Source: Arcobacter sp. (GTDB lineage: Bacteria; Campylobacterota; Campylobacteria; Campylobacterales; Arcobacteraceae). Taken from it: a stretch of DNA of 32,022 nucleotides. The notes under the pieces were generated by a model that was not told the DNA's origin, ran no database searches, and worked only from the letters and a program-made list of their open reading frames with translations. The stretch covers positions 1 to 32,022 of the forward strand of contig JAIFNA010000002.1 in assembly GCA_020048055.1 (NCBI GenBank), given 5' to 3'. The position numbers and the translations under genes are program-made. Position 1 is the stretch's first letter. Every line of letters starts with the position of its first letter. Shown piece after piece: positions 1 through 8,357 of this stretch.

Positions 1-1160
1 GTGTAAGGGAGATTTGGAAAGTTTTTTCTAAAGGTGGATAGAAATGTTTCAACTACTTTAAAAGAGCCGAAGATTAGGTAGGTTTTGGAATCATCTAATT
101 TCGAAAAATCAAAGTAATCTACTTTAATCGATATACTTTTTACATATGAATATAAAATATTTTCATCAATTATTCTATCGTCATCACATTTTATAATCAA
201 AATTTCATTAACAACTGGCTTTAGAATTGATAAAATTTCTCGATAATCTTTATCCTTGTAACAATTATAAACAAGTGAAATCTTTTTACTTTTAAATTCC
301 TCTAATATAACATTTGCTGCAAGTGGATTATGCCCTACATCAATCGTGATATTTTTAGAAATTTTTTGACATCTACCTTCTAAAACTTCCAAAACCAAGT
401 CATCTTGATAAAATCCTAGATAATGAATCACACTAAGAGCTAACAATGCATTTGACTTAATATATTTTGGAAATGACTCTCCATCTTTATGCACTAAGTC
501 ATATTGCAAAGGAATCTCATTTTTATCTTTTAATATAGTCTTTTTTAACTCTAGAACTTCATTAGTCATATTTTCACCAAAGATATAACTCTCATCACAA
601 CTTCTTAACTTTGTTGATGCAATCTTGACGATAGTGTCTCCCAGAAAATCTTGATGGTCTAGCCCAATTGATGGAACAACTGTTAAATTATTTTTTACCA
701 CATTTGTAGCATCAAACTCACCGCCAAGTCCTGCTTCTAAAACTATAAAGTCAAAACCATCACTTAAATAAAGTGCAATAATTGTTGAATATTCAAAATA
801 TGTAAGCCCATTAAGTAGCTCTAACGGTAAGATTGTAGTTAGTTGTTTATGTGCGATATTCAAAGTTATATCATCTACATAAACACCATTTATCCAGATT
901 CTTTCATTAAATTTTAAAATATGAGGGGAGGTAAAATGTATGACTTTTTGATTTTGTTGAAAAAGAGAGCTTGCAATAAATCTACCAGTTGTCCCTTTGC
1001 CGTTTGTACCAACAATATGAATTACATATGGTAACCTCATATGATTTGATAAAATTTTCCATGATTTTTGAATTGTCTCAAATTCTATTTTTGTATAAAA
1101 AAGAGTTTTATTATCCATAAACTCATTAAAAGATAAAATAGTATCTATATTTTTGCTCAT
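1..1160 (-). CDS. folC: Folylpolyglutamate synthase / dihydrofolate synthase, C-terminal end cut by window edge
   Basis: Translating the minus strand from the ATG at 1160 gives an open frame of 386 residues that runs off the window at base 1, so the stop codon is missing. Known family role: cytosolic ATP-dependent ligase that adds glutamate to dihydropteroate or folates. Visible support is the Mur-ligase/FolC P-loop GTNGKGTT at about residues 51-58 and the later GLDHQDFLG segment typical of FolC. The start overlaps the lptE stop in an ATGA arrangement (1157-1160), so it is probably translationally coupled as the last visible gene of the yajC-secDF-leuS operon. Bacterial FolC is usually about 400-430 residues, so only a short tail should be missing. 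No frameshift was seen. Confidence 0.9.
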   Translation of the reverse strand, partial: MSKNIDTILSFNEFMDNKTLFYTKIEFETIQKSWKILSNHMRLPYVIHIVGTNGKGTTGRFIASSLFQQNQKVIHFTSPHILKFNERIWINGVYVDDITLNIAHKQLTTILPLELLNGLTYFEYSTIIALYLSDGFDFIVLEAGLGGEFDATNVVKNNLTVVPSIGLDHQDFLGDTIVKIASTKLRSCDESYIFGENMTNEVLELKKTILKDKNEIPLQYDLVHKDGESFPKYIKSNALLALSVIHYLGFYQDDLVLEVLEGRCQKISKNITIDVGHNPLAANVILEEFKSKKISLVYNCYKDKDYREILSILKPVVNEILIIKCDDDRIIDENILYSYVKSISIKVDYFDFSKLDDSKTYLIFGSFKVVETFLSTFRKNFPNLPY

Positions 1161-1663
1161 TTAATTGAGTTAATTGCTATCATTGAAAAAACATCACTGA
1201 GTGCTTTTTCAATAGCCAATTTGATTGCTTCCTCTTTTTTTGCTTGAGAAAAAACGGAATCATTAGTTATAGAATAATCATAATAATTTGAAACGATTAT
1301 ATTTTGTGGCTTTTGATTACCAGAAGTATAAGAAACCAAAATAACGACAGTTTCTCTATAAACTTTTGCGTAACCTTTTTCATCTGTTTCCAAAATAGTT
1401 TCAGAAACACTTTTTAATTCACCATAAACTATGGCGCTTGCAATCTCTTTATTATCAACTATATAGAGATCAAGCTTGGAAGTTAATATTTTAATAAGTT
1501 CATCTTTAATAAAAATTGTATTGCTCAAGTTTTCCGCATCCGTTTTTACATCAACAAAAACTTTTTCATGTATAGCATTTTTTACTATTGAATTGGTTGA
1601 TTTGTAACCACATCCTGTGAATAAAAAAACCAACATTAAATAAAAAATGAAAAATCTATACAA
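1157..1663 (-). CDS. lptE: LPS-assembly lipoprotein LptE-like
   Basis: A 168-residue protein with a lipoprotein signal: hydrophobic residues 4-16 followed by the lipobox LFTGC, with the lipidated cysteine at about residue 18. The remainder looks like a small periplasmic alpha/beta domain with no membrane segment. In the family, LptE sits in the outer membrane plugging the LptD barrel and helps insert LPS. The assignment rests on the lipobox, the size and the position between leuS and folC, where I recall the campylobacterial LptE; sequence similarity in this family is weak, so the name is partly by context. The gap to leuS upstream is 3 bp and folC overlaps by 4 bp, placing it inside one operon. 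Confidence 0.72.
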   Translation of the reverse strand: MYRFFIFYLMLVFLFTGCGYKSTNSIVKNAIHEKVFVDVKTDAENLSNTIFIKDELIKILTSKLDLYIVDNKEIASAIVYGELKSVSETILETDEKGYAKVYRETVVILVSYTSGNQKPQNIIVSNYYDYSITNDSVFSQAKKEEAIKLAIEKALSDVFSMIAINSIK

Positions 1664-1666
1664 TAT

Positions 1667-4135
1667 TTATCCTTTTACAACAATATTCACAAGCTTATTT
1701 GGGACTACAATTTCCTTTATGATCTCTTTTCCATCAAGCCATTTTATAGCAATTTCACTTGATTTTACAATTTCCAATACTTCACTATTTGAAAGATTTG
1801 GCTTCATCTCGATATCACCTCGTTTTTTACCATTAATTGTAACAGCTAAACTAATGCTATCAAGTTCAAATACTTCATTTTTCGTCTCAATTATATCGTC
1901 AAAATTCTTTCTTTCAAACAATCTATCACTTATCTCCCAACAAGTGTGTGGGATAATTGGTTCTAAAATATTTGTTAGAATATAGTACCCCTCTAGAAAA
2001 ACAAGCTTATTATGCTGTAAATTTAAGTAATTTAGTGCTTCCATACAAGATGAAATAAGCGTATTAAATGCAAAAGTTTTCTCCATCACTTCTTTCGCTT
2101 TATTTAACGCCTCATAAACTTTTCTTCTAGCCGTTTTCTCTTCACTAGATAGATTTTGATGGATAATTTCATTTATATCAAAAGATTTTCCATCTAGCTC
2201 TAGGCTTCTATCAAAAAACTTTCTAATAAATTTATAAGCACCTTCAACTGCACTATCATTCCACTCTAACTCTTTGGTTGGAGGTGCAGCAAACAAGATA
2301 AACATTCTAGCTGTATCAGCTCCATATTTACTAACTATCAAATCAGGATCTACTACATTTCCTTTTGATTTTGACATTTTTGCCCCATCTTTTAAAACCA
2401 TTCCTTGAGTTAGAAGATTTGAAAATGGCTCATTTGCATTTGTATAGCCAAGCTCTTTTAGAGCTTTTGTAAAAAATCTTGCATACAAAAGGTGAAGTAT
2501 TGCATGTTCAATACCACCAATATATTGATCTACATCCATCCAATAATCACTATTTGCTTTATTAATCCCGCAATTTTCCCAATTTTTTGGATTTGTAGCA
2601 TATCTTAAATGGTACCAAGATGATTGAACAAAAGTATCCATTGTATCAGTTTCCCGTAAAGCATCTTTACCACACTTTGGGCATTTACAATGTTTCCAAG
2701 TTGGATGGTTATCAAGTGGATTACCCTCACCAGTAATCTCAACATCACTAGGAAGTGCAACTGGTAAATTTTCTAATTTTTCAGGAACCAACCCACACTC
2801 TTCACAGTGGATAAATGGAATAGGTGCACCCCAATATCTTTGGCGAGAAACCCCCCAATCTCTAAGTTTGAAATTTATCTTTTTTGAGCCTAGATTATTA
2901 GTTTCGAAATACTTAATAATCTCATCTTTAGCTTTTACGTTTGGAAGATCTGTAAATATATCACTATCAACCAAAAGACCGTCATCAATAAATGCCTCTT
3001 GCAAATCAATTATTCCACTTTTGGTATCAATTACAATCTTAATATCTAAATCATATTTTTTTGCAAATTCAAAATCCCTTGTATCATGCGCAGGTACAGC
3101 CATTACAGCTCCACTTCCATAACCAGCAAGGACAAAATTAGCAACCCAAACAGGTATCTCCTCTTTGGTTAAAGGATGGATTACACTAAGATCAAGGTCA
3201 AGTCCAGCTTTCTCCTCGGTTGCTCTATCTCTTTCAGTTAATTTTTGCATAGCTTCAATTTGCGATATTTTATCATCATCGATAAGTTTATTTTCAACGA
3301 TATATTTAACAATTTCGTGCTCAGGAGCTAAAGCCGTATATGTTACTCCGTATATTGTGTCTGGTCTTGTTGTAAAAACTTTATAAGTGGAAAACTTATT
3401 ATTTAATTTTGCTTTTGAACTATCACTTAAAGTAAATTCAAACTCTAAACCAGAACTTTTTCCTATCCAGTTTTTTTGCATAGAGATGACTTTAGCTGGC
3501 CATTTTCCCTCCAAAGTATCAAGATCATCTAATAATCTATCTGCGTATTTCGTAATAGCTACATAATAGCCTTGCATCTCTTTTTGTGTAACTTCATTAT
3601 CACATCTCCAACAACAACCATCTTCAACTTGTTCGTTTGCTAAAACTGTATGGCAATCTTCACACCAATTTACCATTGTAGATTTACGATACATTATTTC
3701 GTTTTCATACATTTTAATAATGAACTCTTGTTCCCATTTTGTGTAAAGCTCGTCACTTGTTGCAAATTCTCTTGTTTTAGAGAAACTAAGACCTAAAGCA
3801 TTAAGCTCATCTCTCATATAATCAATATTTTCATAAGTCCATTTTTTTGGATGAAGTTTATGTTTTATAGCTGCATTTTCAGCTGGCATACCAAAACTAT
3901 CCCAACCAATTGGGTGCAAAACATTGAAACCATTTTTTCTAAAATGTCTAGCAAACGCATCGCCTAAGCAATAATTCCTAACATGCCCCATATGTATTCG
4001 TCCACTTGGGTATGGAAACATACTTAAAATATATTTTTTTGGCTTTCCACAAGTTTCATCAAGTGGCTCATTTGAGCCAACTTTATCCCAATATGTTTGC
4101 CACTTTTTTTCTATATTTTTCGCTTCATAACTCAT
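1667..4135 (-). CDS. leuS: Leucyl-tRNA synthetase
   Basis: An 822-residue class I aminoacyl-tRNA synthetase that charges tRNA-Leu in the cytoplasm. The HIGH-type signature appears as HMGH at residues 48-51 within [11 protein letters not shown], and the KMSKS loop is at 586-590 followed by GN. A zinc-ribbon-like segment with CxxC pairs (CEDC, CCWRC) lies around residues 158-175, and the CP1 editing-domain motif TRPDTIYG follows near 255. A second CxxC pair (CEEC, CKCPKC) lies further on. The C-terminal anticodon-binding region and the short LeuRS-specific tail are present, so the protein looks full length. It lies 17 bp downstream of secF and 3 bp upstream of lptE in the same operon. Confidence 0.97.
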   Translation of the reverse strand: MSYEAKNIEKKWQTYWDKVGSNEPLDETCGKPKKYILSMFPYPSGRIHMGHVRNYCLGDAFARHFRKNGFNVLHPIGWDSFGMPAENAAIKHKLHPKKWTYENIDYMRDELNALGLSFSKTREFATSDELYTKWEQEFIIKMYENEIMYRKSTMVNWCEDCHTVLANEQVEDGCCWRCDNEVTQKEMQGYYVAITKYADRLLDDLDTLEGKWPAKVISMQKNWIGKSSGLEFEFTLSDSSKAKLNNKFSTYKVFTTRPDTIYGVTYTALAPEHEIVKYIVENKLIDDDKISQIEAMQKLTERDRATEEKAGLDLDLSVIHPLTKEEIPVWVANFVLAGYGSGAVMAVPAHDTRDFEFAKKYDLDIKIVIDTKSGIIDLQEAFIDDGLLVDSDIFTDLPNVKAKDEIIKYFETNNLGSKKINFKLRDWGVSRQRYWGAPIPFIHCEECGLVPEKLENLPVALPSDVEITGEGNPLDNHPTWKHCKCPKCGKDALRETDTMDTFVQSSWYHLRYATNPKNWENCGINKANSDYWMDVDQYIGGIEHAILHLLYARFFTKALKELGYTNANEPFSNLLTQGMVLKDGAKMSKSKGNVVDPDLIVSKYGADTARMFILFAAPPTKELEWNDSAVEGAYKFIRKFFDRSLELDGKSFDINEIIHQNLSSEEKTARRKVYEALNKAKEVMEKTFAFNTLISSCMEALNYLNLQHNKLVFLEGYYILTNILEPIIPHTCWEISDRLFERKNFDDIIETKNEVFELDSISLAVTINGKKRGDIEMKPNLSNSEVLEIVKSSEIAIKWLDGKEIIKEIVVPNKLVNIVVKG

Positions 4136-4152
4136 CAGAATTTCCCTTTTAA

Positions 4153-5127
4153 TTATATTGTTCCATGCTCAAATTGAGCTCTTAATCTTGCTTTTTCTTG
4201 TGCCTCTTTTATCTTTTGAGCTTGTTTGTTTCTATAAGCAGTAACATCAAAACCAGTCCAGATTACAAGTTGTGCTGCAACAAAAACAGAACTGTATGTT
4301 CCAACAACAACACCAACAAGCATAGGGAAACTAAAGCCATGCATAATCTCTCCCCCAAAAACATACAATGTTAAAATAACAAAGAAAACAGTCAATGATG
4401 TCAATATTGTTCGTGATAATGTTCTTGTAACTGCTTCATTAATAATTATTTTAAAATTAGTCTCTTTACTATCTTTGATATGTTCCCTAACTCTATCAAA
4501 TACAATAATAGTATCATGAATTGAATAACCCAAAATAGTTAAAATAGCAGCTATTGTTTCAATGTTAACATCTATTTCAAATAATGATATAGCACCAATT
4601 GTAATAACAATATCATGCAAAAGTGCAACAACACCAGCAAGTGCAAATCTAAAATCATATCTAACAGTAACAGATAATAAAATAACCCCTAATGCCAAAA
4701 AGAATGCTGTTAATCCCTTATTTCGAAGTTCACTACCAGCTTTTGGTCCAACCATATCAACTTTTCTGATTTCAAATTTACCAGTTCCAGTTAAAACTTT
4801 TTGTATCTCATCACTTACGTCTTTATCGATAGTTTCGGCACTTGCTGGACTTTTAATGACAATCTCACCATCTGTTCCAAATGGAGTTACAGTTGAATGT
4901 GCAAATAAATTATTTGTTGAAAGTTTTTTCCTAATATCATCAATTGGTGGTGCTCCTTCATATTTAACTTGAACAACAGTTCCACCAGAAAAATCAATCC
5001 CTAGAGTCAAACCTTTTGTTAATACGAGCACAATAGCAACTAAAAAAGCAACAATAGATAAAATAAATAATATTTTCCCTCTTTCTAAAATATTATAAAC
5101 TTTACTACTTGATTTAAAGATTTCCAT
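4153..5127 (-). CDS. secF: Protein translocase subunit SecF
   Basis: A 324-residue inner-membrane protein. It has an N-terminal membrane helix (about residues 20-40), the conserved FSGGT motif at the start of the periplasmic domain, then five further helices, the normal SecF layout. SecF works with SecD to drive late steps of Sec-dependent export with the proton gradient. The ATG is preceded by a good ribosome-binding site (AAGGAG, 10 nt upstream on the minus strand). Unlike the rest of the operon, secF is separated from secD by 168 bp that contain two inverted repeats, so its expression may be set separately. The C-terminal tail is charged and probably cytosolic. Confidence 0.96.
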   Translation of the reverse strand: MEIFKSSSKVYNILERGKILFILSIVAFLVAIVLVLTKGLTLGIDFSGGTVVQVKYEGAPPIDDIRKKLSTNNLFAHSTVTPFGTDGEIVIKSPASAETIDKDVSDEIQKVLTGTGKFEIRKVDMVGPKAGSELRNKGLTAFFLALGVILLSVTVRYDFRFALAGVVALLHDIVITIGAISLFEIDVNIETIAAILTILGYSIHDTIIVFDRVREHIKDSKETNFKIIINEAVTRTLSRTILTSLTVFFVILTLYVFGGEIMHGFSFPMLVGVVVGTYSSVFVAAQLVIWTGFDVTAYRNKQAQKIKEAQEKARLRAQFEHGTI

Positions 5128-5155
5128 CTATTATTTTCTCCTTGATTTTGTTCCG

Positions 5156-5178
5156 AAAATGAAGAAAACCTTCATTTT
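5156..5178. repeat. Inverted repeat upstream of secF
   Basis: Nine-base arms AAAATGAAG (5156-5164) and CTTCATTTT (5170-5178) are perfect complements around a 5-nt spacer. The element lies in the secD-secF gap, just before the secF ribosome-binding site. There is no run of T after it in the direction of transcription (minus), so a classical intrinsic terminator is not supported. It could form an mRNA hairpin that affects secF translation. Confidence 0.5.
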
Positions 5179-5189
5179 GTTTTTATTTT

Positions 5190-5219
5190 ATTTTACAAAG
5201 AACTTGTTCTTTGTAAAAT
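5190..5219. repeat. Near-perfect 30-bp palindrome between secD and secF
   Basis: Two 14-base arms (5190-5203 and 5206-5219, arm ATTTTACAAAGAAC) are perfect complements separated by TT. It could be a strong RNA hairpin with a CTTG-like loop or a binding site for a dimeric DNA-binding protein. It sits in the only long gap of an otherwise tightly packed operon. No T-tract follows on the minus strand, so it is not a standard terminator. Confidence 0.7.
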
Positions 5220-5295
5220 TTACCTCAATACTCAGCTTGCAATTGTGAAACAAACAATCAGATAATTGTGTAAAATTTTTGTTCTTTATAATCTT

Positions 5296-6879
5296 TTATG
5301 ATTGTCGTTTAGATAGTCCAAACCATAATCCATATTTTTTTTCTCTTTCAAGTTTTGACAATGTAGCCAAATAAATCCCATATGTCCCAAGGATTGCGGT
5401 TATCATAGATGCCATTATCCCGATACTTAAAGTCAATGCAAACCCCTTAATAGCACCAGTTCCATAAACATAAAGAATCATACAAGCCAACACTTGGGTA
5501 ATATTGGAATCCAAAATTGCTCTCATAGCTTTTCCATAACCTTCAGCTAAAGCTTTTCTAACACCAAAACCAGCGTGAATAAGCTCCCTTACTCTTTCTA
5601 GTATAATAATATTTGAATCAACTGCAATACCTACTGTTAAAACAAGTCCTGCCATACCTGGCAAAGTAAGTGTTGCACCAAACATCGACATTACAGCCAA
5701 AATAATAAAAATATTACTTACAACAGCCAAACTAGCTATAACACCAGAGATTCCATAATACACAACCATAAATACTATAACTAATCCAAAACCAAAAAGT
5801 AATGCCAAAAGTGATGCTTGTATACTATCAGCCCCCAAACTAGGTCCAACACTTCTTTTTTCTAAAACCACAATTGGTGCAGGTAAAGCTCCACTTCTAA
5901 GCGCAATAGCTACACTTCCAGCTTCTTCAACGCTAAATCCACCGCTAATTTGACCATTTCCACCACCGATTCTCTCTCGTATCACTGGAGCTGAAAAAAC
6001 TTTTCCATCAAGCACAACCGCAAGTCGTGTGCCAATATTTTTAGCAGTAAAATCACCAAAAACTTTACCACCAAATGCACTAAGTTCAAAATTTATAATA
6101 GGTGAGCCACCTTGATTATCAAAGGCAACCCTTGCATCCACCACTTCAGCTCCTGTTAAAATAGGAACCTGATGAACTATATATTTTAAACTAGGATTAT
6201 TTGCATCTTCTAAAAGTGTATGTCCTGTAAATTTTGCATCTTCTGCGGAGATTGTATTTGCTTGATCTGCTAATTTTTCATCAATCGCCATAAGTTCAAG
6301 ATTTGCTGGTTTTGCAATAAGCTCTCTTGCTCTTTGTTCATCTTCTATCGTTTTAATCCCTGCCAATTCTACAACGATATCAGTTTTCCCTTGTCTTGTA
6401 ACACTAGGTTCGGCTAAACCAAATTGGTCAAGTCTATTTCTTATTGTCTCAACAGCTTGAGCAACTGCTAAATCTTTTGTAATATCTTTTTCAAGCTGAG
6501 TAAGTGAGATTTTATACTCTAACTCATCTTTTATAGATATCTCAAGCCCCTCTATTGTTGCTAGCATACTATCAATATTTTTCGTTTCACTAGCATCAAG
6601 AACAACAAAAGTTATATTGTCTGGATTAATTGTTAAATCCTCAATCAAAATATCATTTTGATCCGCATAGTATCTAACAGCTCCTGCTATCGATTTCACT
6701 TTTGTTTCAACTGCTTTTTCAACCTCAACACCAAGTAGCATATAGATACCACCTTGAAGGTCAAGACCTAAATTTATCTTTTTCCCCTCCATCTCTTGAA
6801 AAAATGATGGCATCGAAAATAAAATTCCAAAAACTGTTACAATCGAAAAAATTATCAGTCTATAATTAAAAAAATTCAA
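5296..6879 (-). CDS. secD: Protein translocase subunit SecD
   Basis: A 527-residue inner-membrane protein. Helix 1 (about residues 5-25) is followed by the conserved NLGLDLQGG motif that opens the large periplasmic domain, and a helical bundle of five segments occupies about 355-515. It includes the AVDSNIIILERVRE segment that is typical of SecD and shared in form with SecF. It pairs with SecF and YajC to assist Sec export using the proton motive force. Length is normal for this phylum, shorter than E. coli SecD (about 615). It starts 3 bp after the yajC stop, so it should be cotranscribed and coupled with yajC. Confidence 0.97.
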   Translation of the reverse strand: MNFFNYRLIIFSIVTVFGILFSMPSFFQEMEGKKINLGLDLQGGIYMLLGVEVEKAVETKVKSIAGAVRYYADQNDILIEDLTINPDNITFVVLDASETKNIDSMLATIEGLEISIKDELEYKISLTQLEKDITKDLAVAQAVETIRNRLDQFGLAEPSVTRQGKTDIVVELAGIKTIEDEQRARELIAKPANLELMAIDEKLADQANTISAEDAKFTGHTLLEDANNPSLKYIVHQVPILTGAEVVDARVAFDNQGGSPIINFELSAFGGKVFGDFTAKNIGTRLAVVLDGKVFSAPVIRERIGGGNGQISGGFSVEEAGSVAIALRSGALPAPIVVLEKRSVGPSLGADSIQASLLALLFGFGLVIVFMVVYYGISGVIASLAVVSNIFIILAVMSMFGATLTLPGMAGLVLTVGIAVDSNIIILERVRELIHAGFGVRKALAEGYGKAMRAILDSNITQVLACMILYVYGTGAIKGFALTLSIGIMASMITAILGTYGIYLATLSKLEREKKYGLWFGLSKRQS

Positions 6880-6882
6880 TTT

Positions 6883-7155
6883 TTACTCTTCCCATTTGCT
6901 TGTAACAAATGTTTTTACAAGTCTTGATTCTGTTCCATCAACATGTTTAATTCTAAAAAATCCATCTTCAACTTTTACGATTTCAACTATTAAGCCACCA
7001 CTTGTTACAATTTTATCCCCTTTAGCTAGAGAGTCAAGCATTGCAACGTGCTCTTTTTGTGTTTTTTGCTGAGGACGAATTATTAAAAAATAAAATATAC
7101 CAAATAACACGACAAGAGGTAACAATGACCCCAATAAACTTCCAGATTGATCCAT
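6883..7155 (-). CDS. yajC: Preprotein translocase accessory subunit YajC
   Basis: A small inner-membrane protein of 90 residues when started at the ATG at 7155. One membrane helix (LLPLVVLFGIFYFLIIRPQ) is followed by the YajC signature RPQQK and a small cytosolic domain with TSGGLIVEIV. YajC binds SecDF. A longer frame opens 7 codons upstream (7176), but the inner ATG has a proper ribosome-binding site (AAGGAA, 5 nt upstream) and gives the usual MDQ... start, so I chose it. First gene of the secDF operon; a consensus-like promoter lies about 36 bp upstream. Confidence 0.93.
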   Translation of the reverse strand: MDQSGSLLGSLLPLVVLFGIFYFLIIRPQQKTQKEHVAMLDSLAKGDKIVTSGGLIVEIVKVEDGFFRIKHVDGTESRLVKTFVTSKWEE

Positions 7156-8287
7156 GATGATTCCTTTTTTATACAAATTTAAGAGTGAGGATTATACAAG
7201 TTATAAAATTACAAAAGGCTTTATAGTAGCTTTTTTACTTTCTGCGTTTATTTACCTTGAATACTGGGGCATTTCAAACAAATTTATCAATACAATTTTT
7301 GTACTTTTGGCTTACTATTTTTTAGCAACAATTGATAAAAAATCACTTTTTTTTGCTGGATTTTTTACGGGACTTTTATGGTTTTGGTGGATTGGATATA
7401 GTTTTATTTACTACGATTTAGCTTATCTTATCCCTTTTATTGTTTTATTCTTTGGTGTTGCTTATGGTGTATTTTTTTGGTTTACAGCCATTATCGATAA
7501 AGTATTGGTGCGGATAGTTATGCTATATCTTCTTACTTTTTTTGAACCATTTGGATTTAACTGGTTTAAACTAGATTTACCACTTATCAATACCTATTTT
7601 AACACTTATAAGAGTAACTTAAGCGTGCCAAATCTAAAAATCAATATGCCTTCTTATAATATCCCTCAAGATAGAAAATGGGACACAAGATTTATAAGCG
7701 AGATGATTGAAATAAATCTAAAAAACATAGATAATGCAATAGAAAAAGGGGATGATGTGGTGATACTTCCAGAAACTGCATTTCCTATGGTCTTAAATAC
7801 CCAATCAGATCTATTAGAGATTTTAAAAGAGAAATCAAAACAGATTTCGATTGTAACAGGAGCAATTTCTCAAAACAAAAATGAATATCTCAACTCCACT
7901 TATCTTTTTGAAAATGGCACTTACACAGTAGCAAATAAAGTAGTTTTGGTTCCATTTGGGGAAGAGATACCATTTCCAAAATTTCTAACAGATTTTATCA
8001 ACGATACGTTTTTTGATGGCGCAAGTGACTATTCTAAAGCAAGCGAACCTACAACATTTACGATTAAAAATGTGAAATTTAGAAATGCAATTTGTTATGA
8101 AGCAACAACTGATGATGTTTATCAAAATCTTGATACTAATTATGTGATTGCAACTTCTAATAATGCTTGGTTTACACCTTCCACACAGCCAACGTTGCAA
8201 AAGTTACTCCTTAGATACTATGCTAAAAAATACAATTTAATAATATACCACGCTACAAATAGTTCACAAAATATGGTTGTGAAATAA
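7154..8287 (+). CDS. lnt: Apolipoprotein N-acyltransferase
   Basis: A 377-residue inner-membrane enzyme that N-acylates the lipidated cysteine of lipoproteins using phospholipid as donor. About five N-terminal helices (residues 22-135) precede a carbon-nitrogen hydrolase domain. The catalytic triad of the family is visible: E207 in LPETAFP, K262 in NKVVLVPFGE and C314 in NAICYEAT. It is shorter than E. coli Lnt (about 512) and stops right after the domain, without the C-terminal helix. The frame opens with two ATGs (7154, 7157); neither has a clear ribosome-binding site, but no later start precedes the first helix. It diverges from yajC, with the two starts overlapping by 2 bp. Confidence 0.92.
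   Translation: MMIPFLYKFKSEDYTSYKITKGFIVAFLLSAFIYLEYWGISNKFINTIFVLLAYYFLATIDKKSLFFAGFFTGLLWFWWIGYSFIYYDLAYLIPFIVLFFGVAYGVFFWFTAIIDKVLVRIVMLYLLTFFEPFGFNWFKLDLPLINTYFNTYKSNLSVPNLKINMPSYNIPQDRKWDTRFISEMIEINLKNIDNAIEKGDDVVILPETAFPMVLNTQSDLLEILKEKSKQISIVTGAISQNKNEYLNSTYLFENGTYTVANKVVLVPFGEEIPFPKFLTDFINDTFFDGASDYSKASEPTTFTIKNVKFRNAICYEATTDDVYQNLDTNYVIATSNNAWFTPSTQPTLQKLLLRYYAKKYNLIIYHATNSSQNMVVK
7191..7196 (-). promoter_or_regulatory. Predicted -10 box for the yajC-secDF operon
   Basis: On the minus strand the bases read TATAAT preceded by CTTG, an extended -10 form. The predicted start site near 7184 would leave a leader of about 29 nt carrying the yajC ribosome-binding site. The box lies inside the first codons of the divergent lnt gene as called here. 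Confidence 0.6.
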
Positions 8288-8297
8288 AATTTAGGTT

Positions 8298-8323
8298 TGT
8301 TTATTTTTTATACAAAATAAACA
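8298..8323 (+). terminator. Possible weak terminator hairpin after lnt
   Basis: Ten-base arms TGTTTATTTT (8298-8307) and AAAATAAACA (8314-8323) flank a 6-nt loop just after the lnt stop. The stem is AT-rich and no T-tract follows, so it is a weak candidate; it may instead be a stability element at the lnt 3' end. Confidence 0.35.
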
Positions 8324-8345
8324 GTCTATTTCCACACTAAAACCT

Positions 8346-8351
8346 TATACT
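8346..8351 (+). promoter_or_regulatory. Predicted -10 box, antiporter gene (possible leaderless mRNA)
   Basis: TATACT ends 6 nt before the ATG at 8358. A start site at the usual distance would fall on or next to the A of the start codon. No purine-rich ribosome-binding site lies between the box and the ATG. Confidence 0.5.
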
Positions 8352-8357
8352 TTAATT

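Noticed and set aside
1647-1985. Plus-strand open frame of 112 residues antisense to leuS
   Set aside because: It is a shadow of leuS: low-complexity Ser/Phe/Ile composition, no family motif and full overlap with a certain gene.
4562-4972. Plus-strand open frame of 136 residues antisense to secF
   Set aside because: Fully inside secF, no recognisable domain, composition typical of antisense reading of membrane-protein DNA.
5156-5219. Intrinsic terminator between secD and secF
   Set aside because: Both hairpins lack a following T-run on the minus strand and have AT-rich stems; terminating before secF would also make little sense in a secDF operon.
8298-8323. Strong rho-independent terminator after lnt
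   Set aside because: Kept only as a weak candidate because the stem is nearly all A/T and no U-tract follows.
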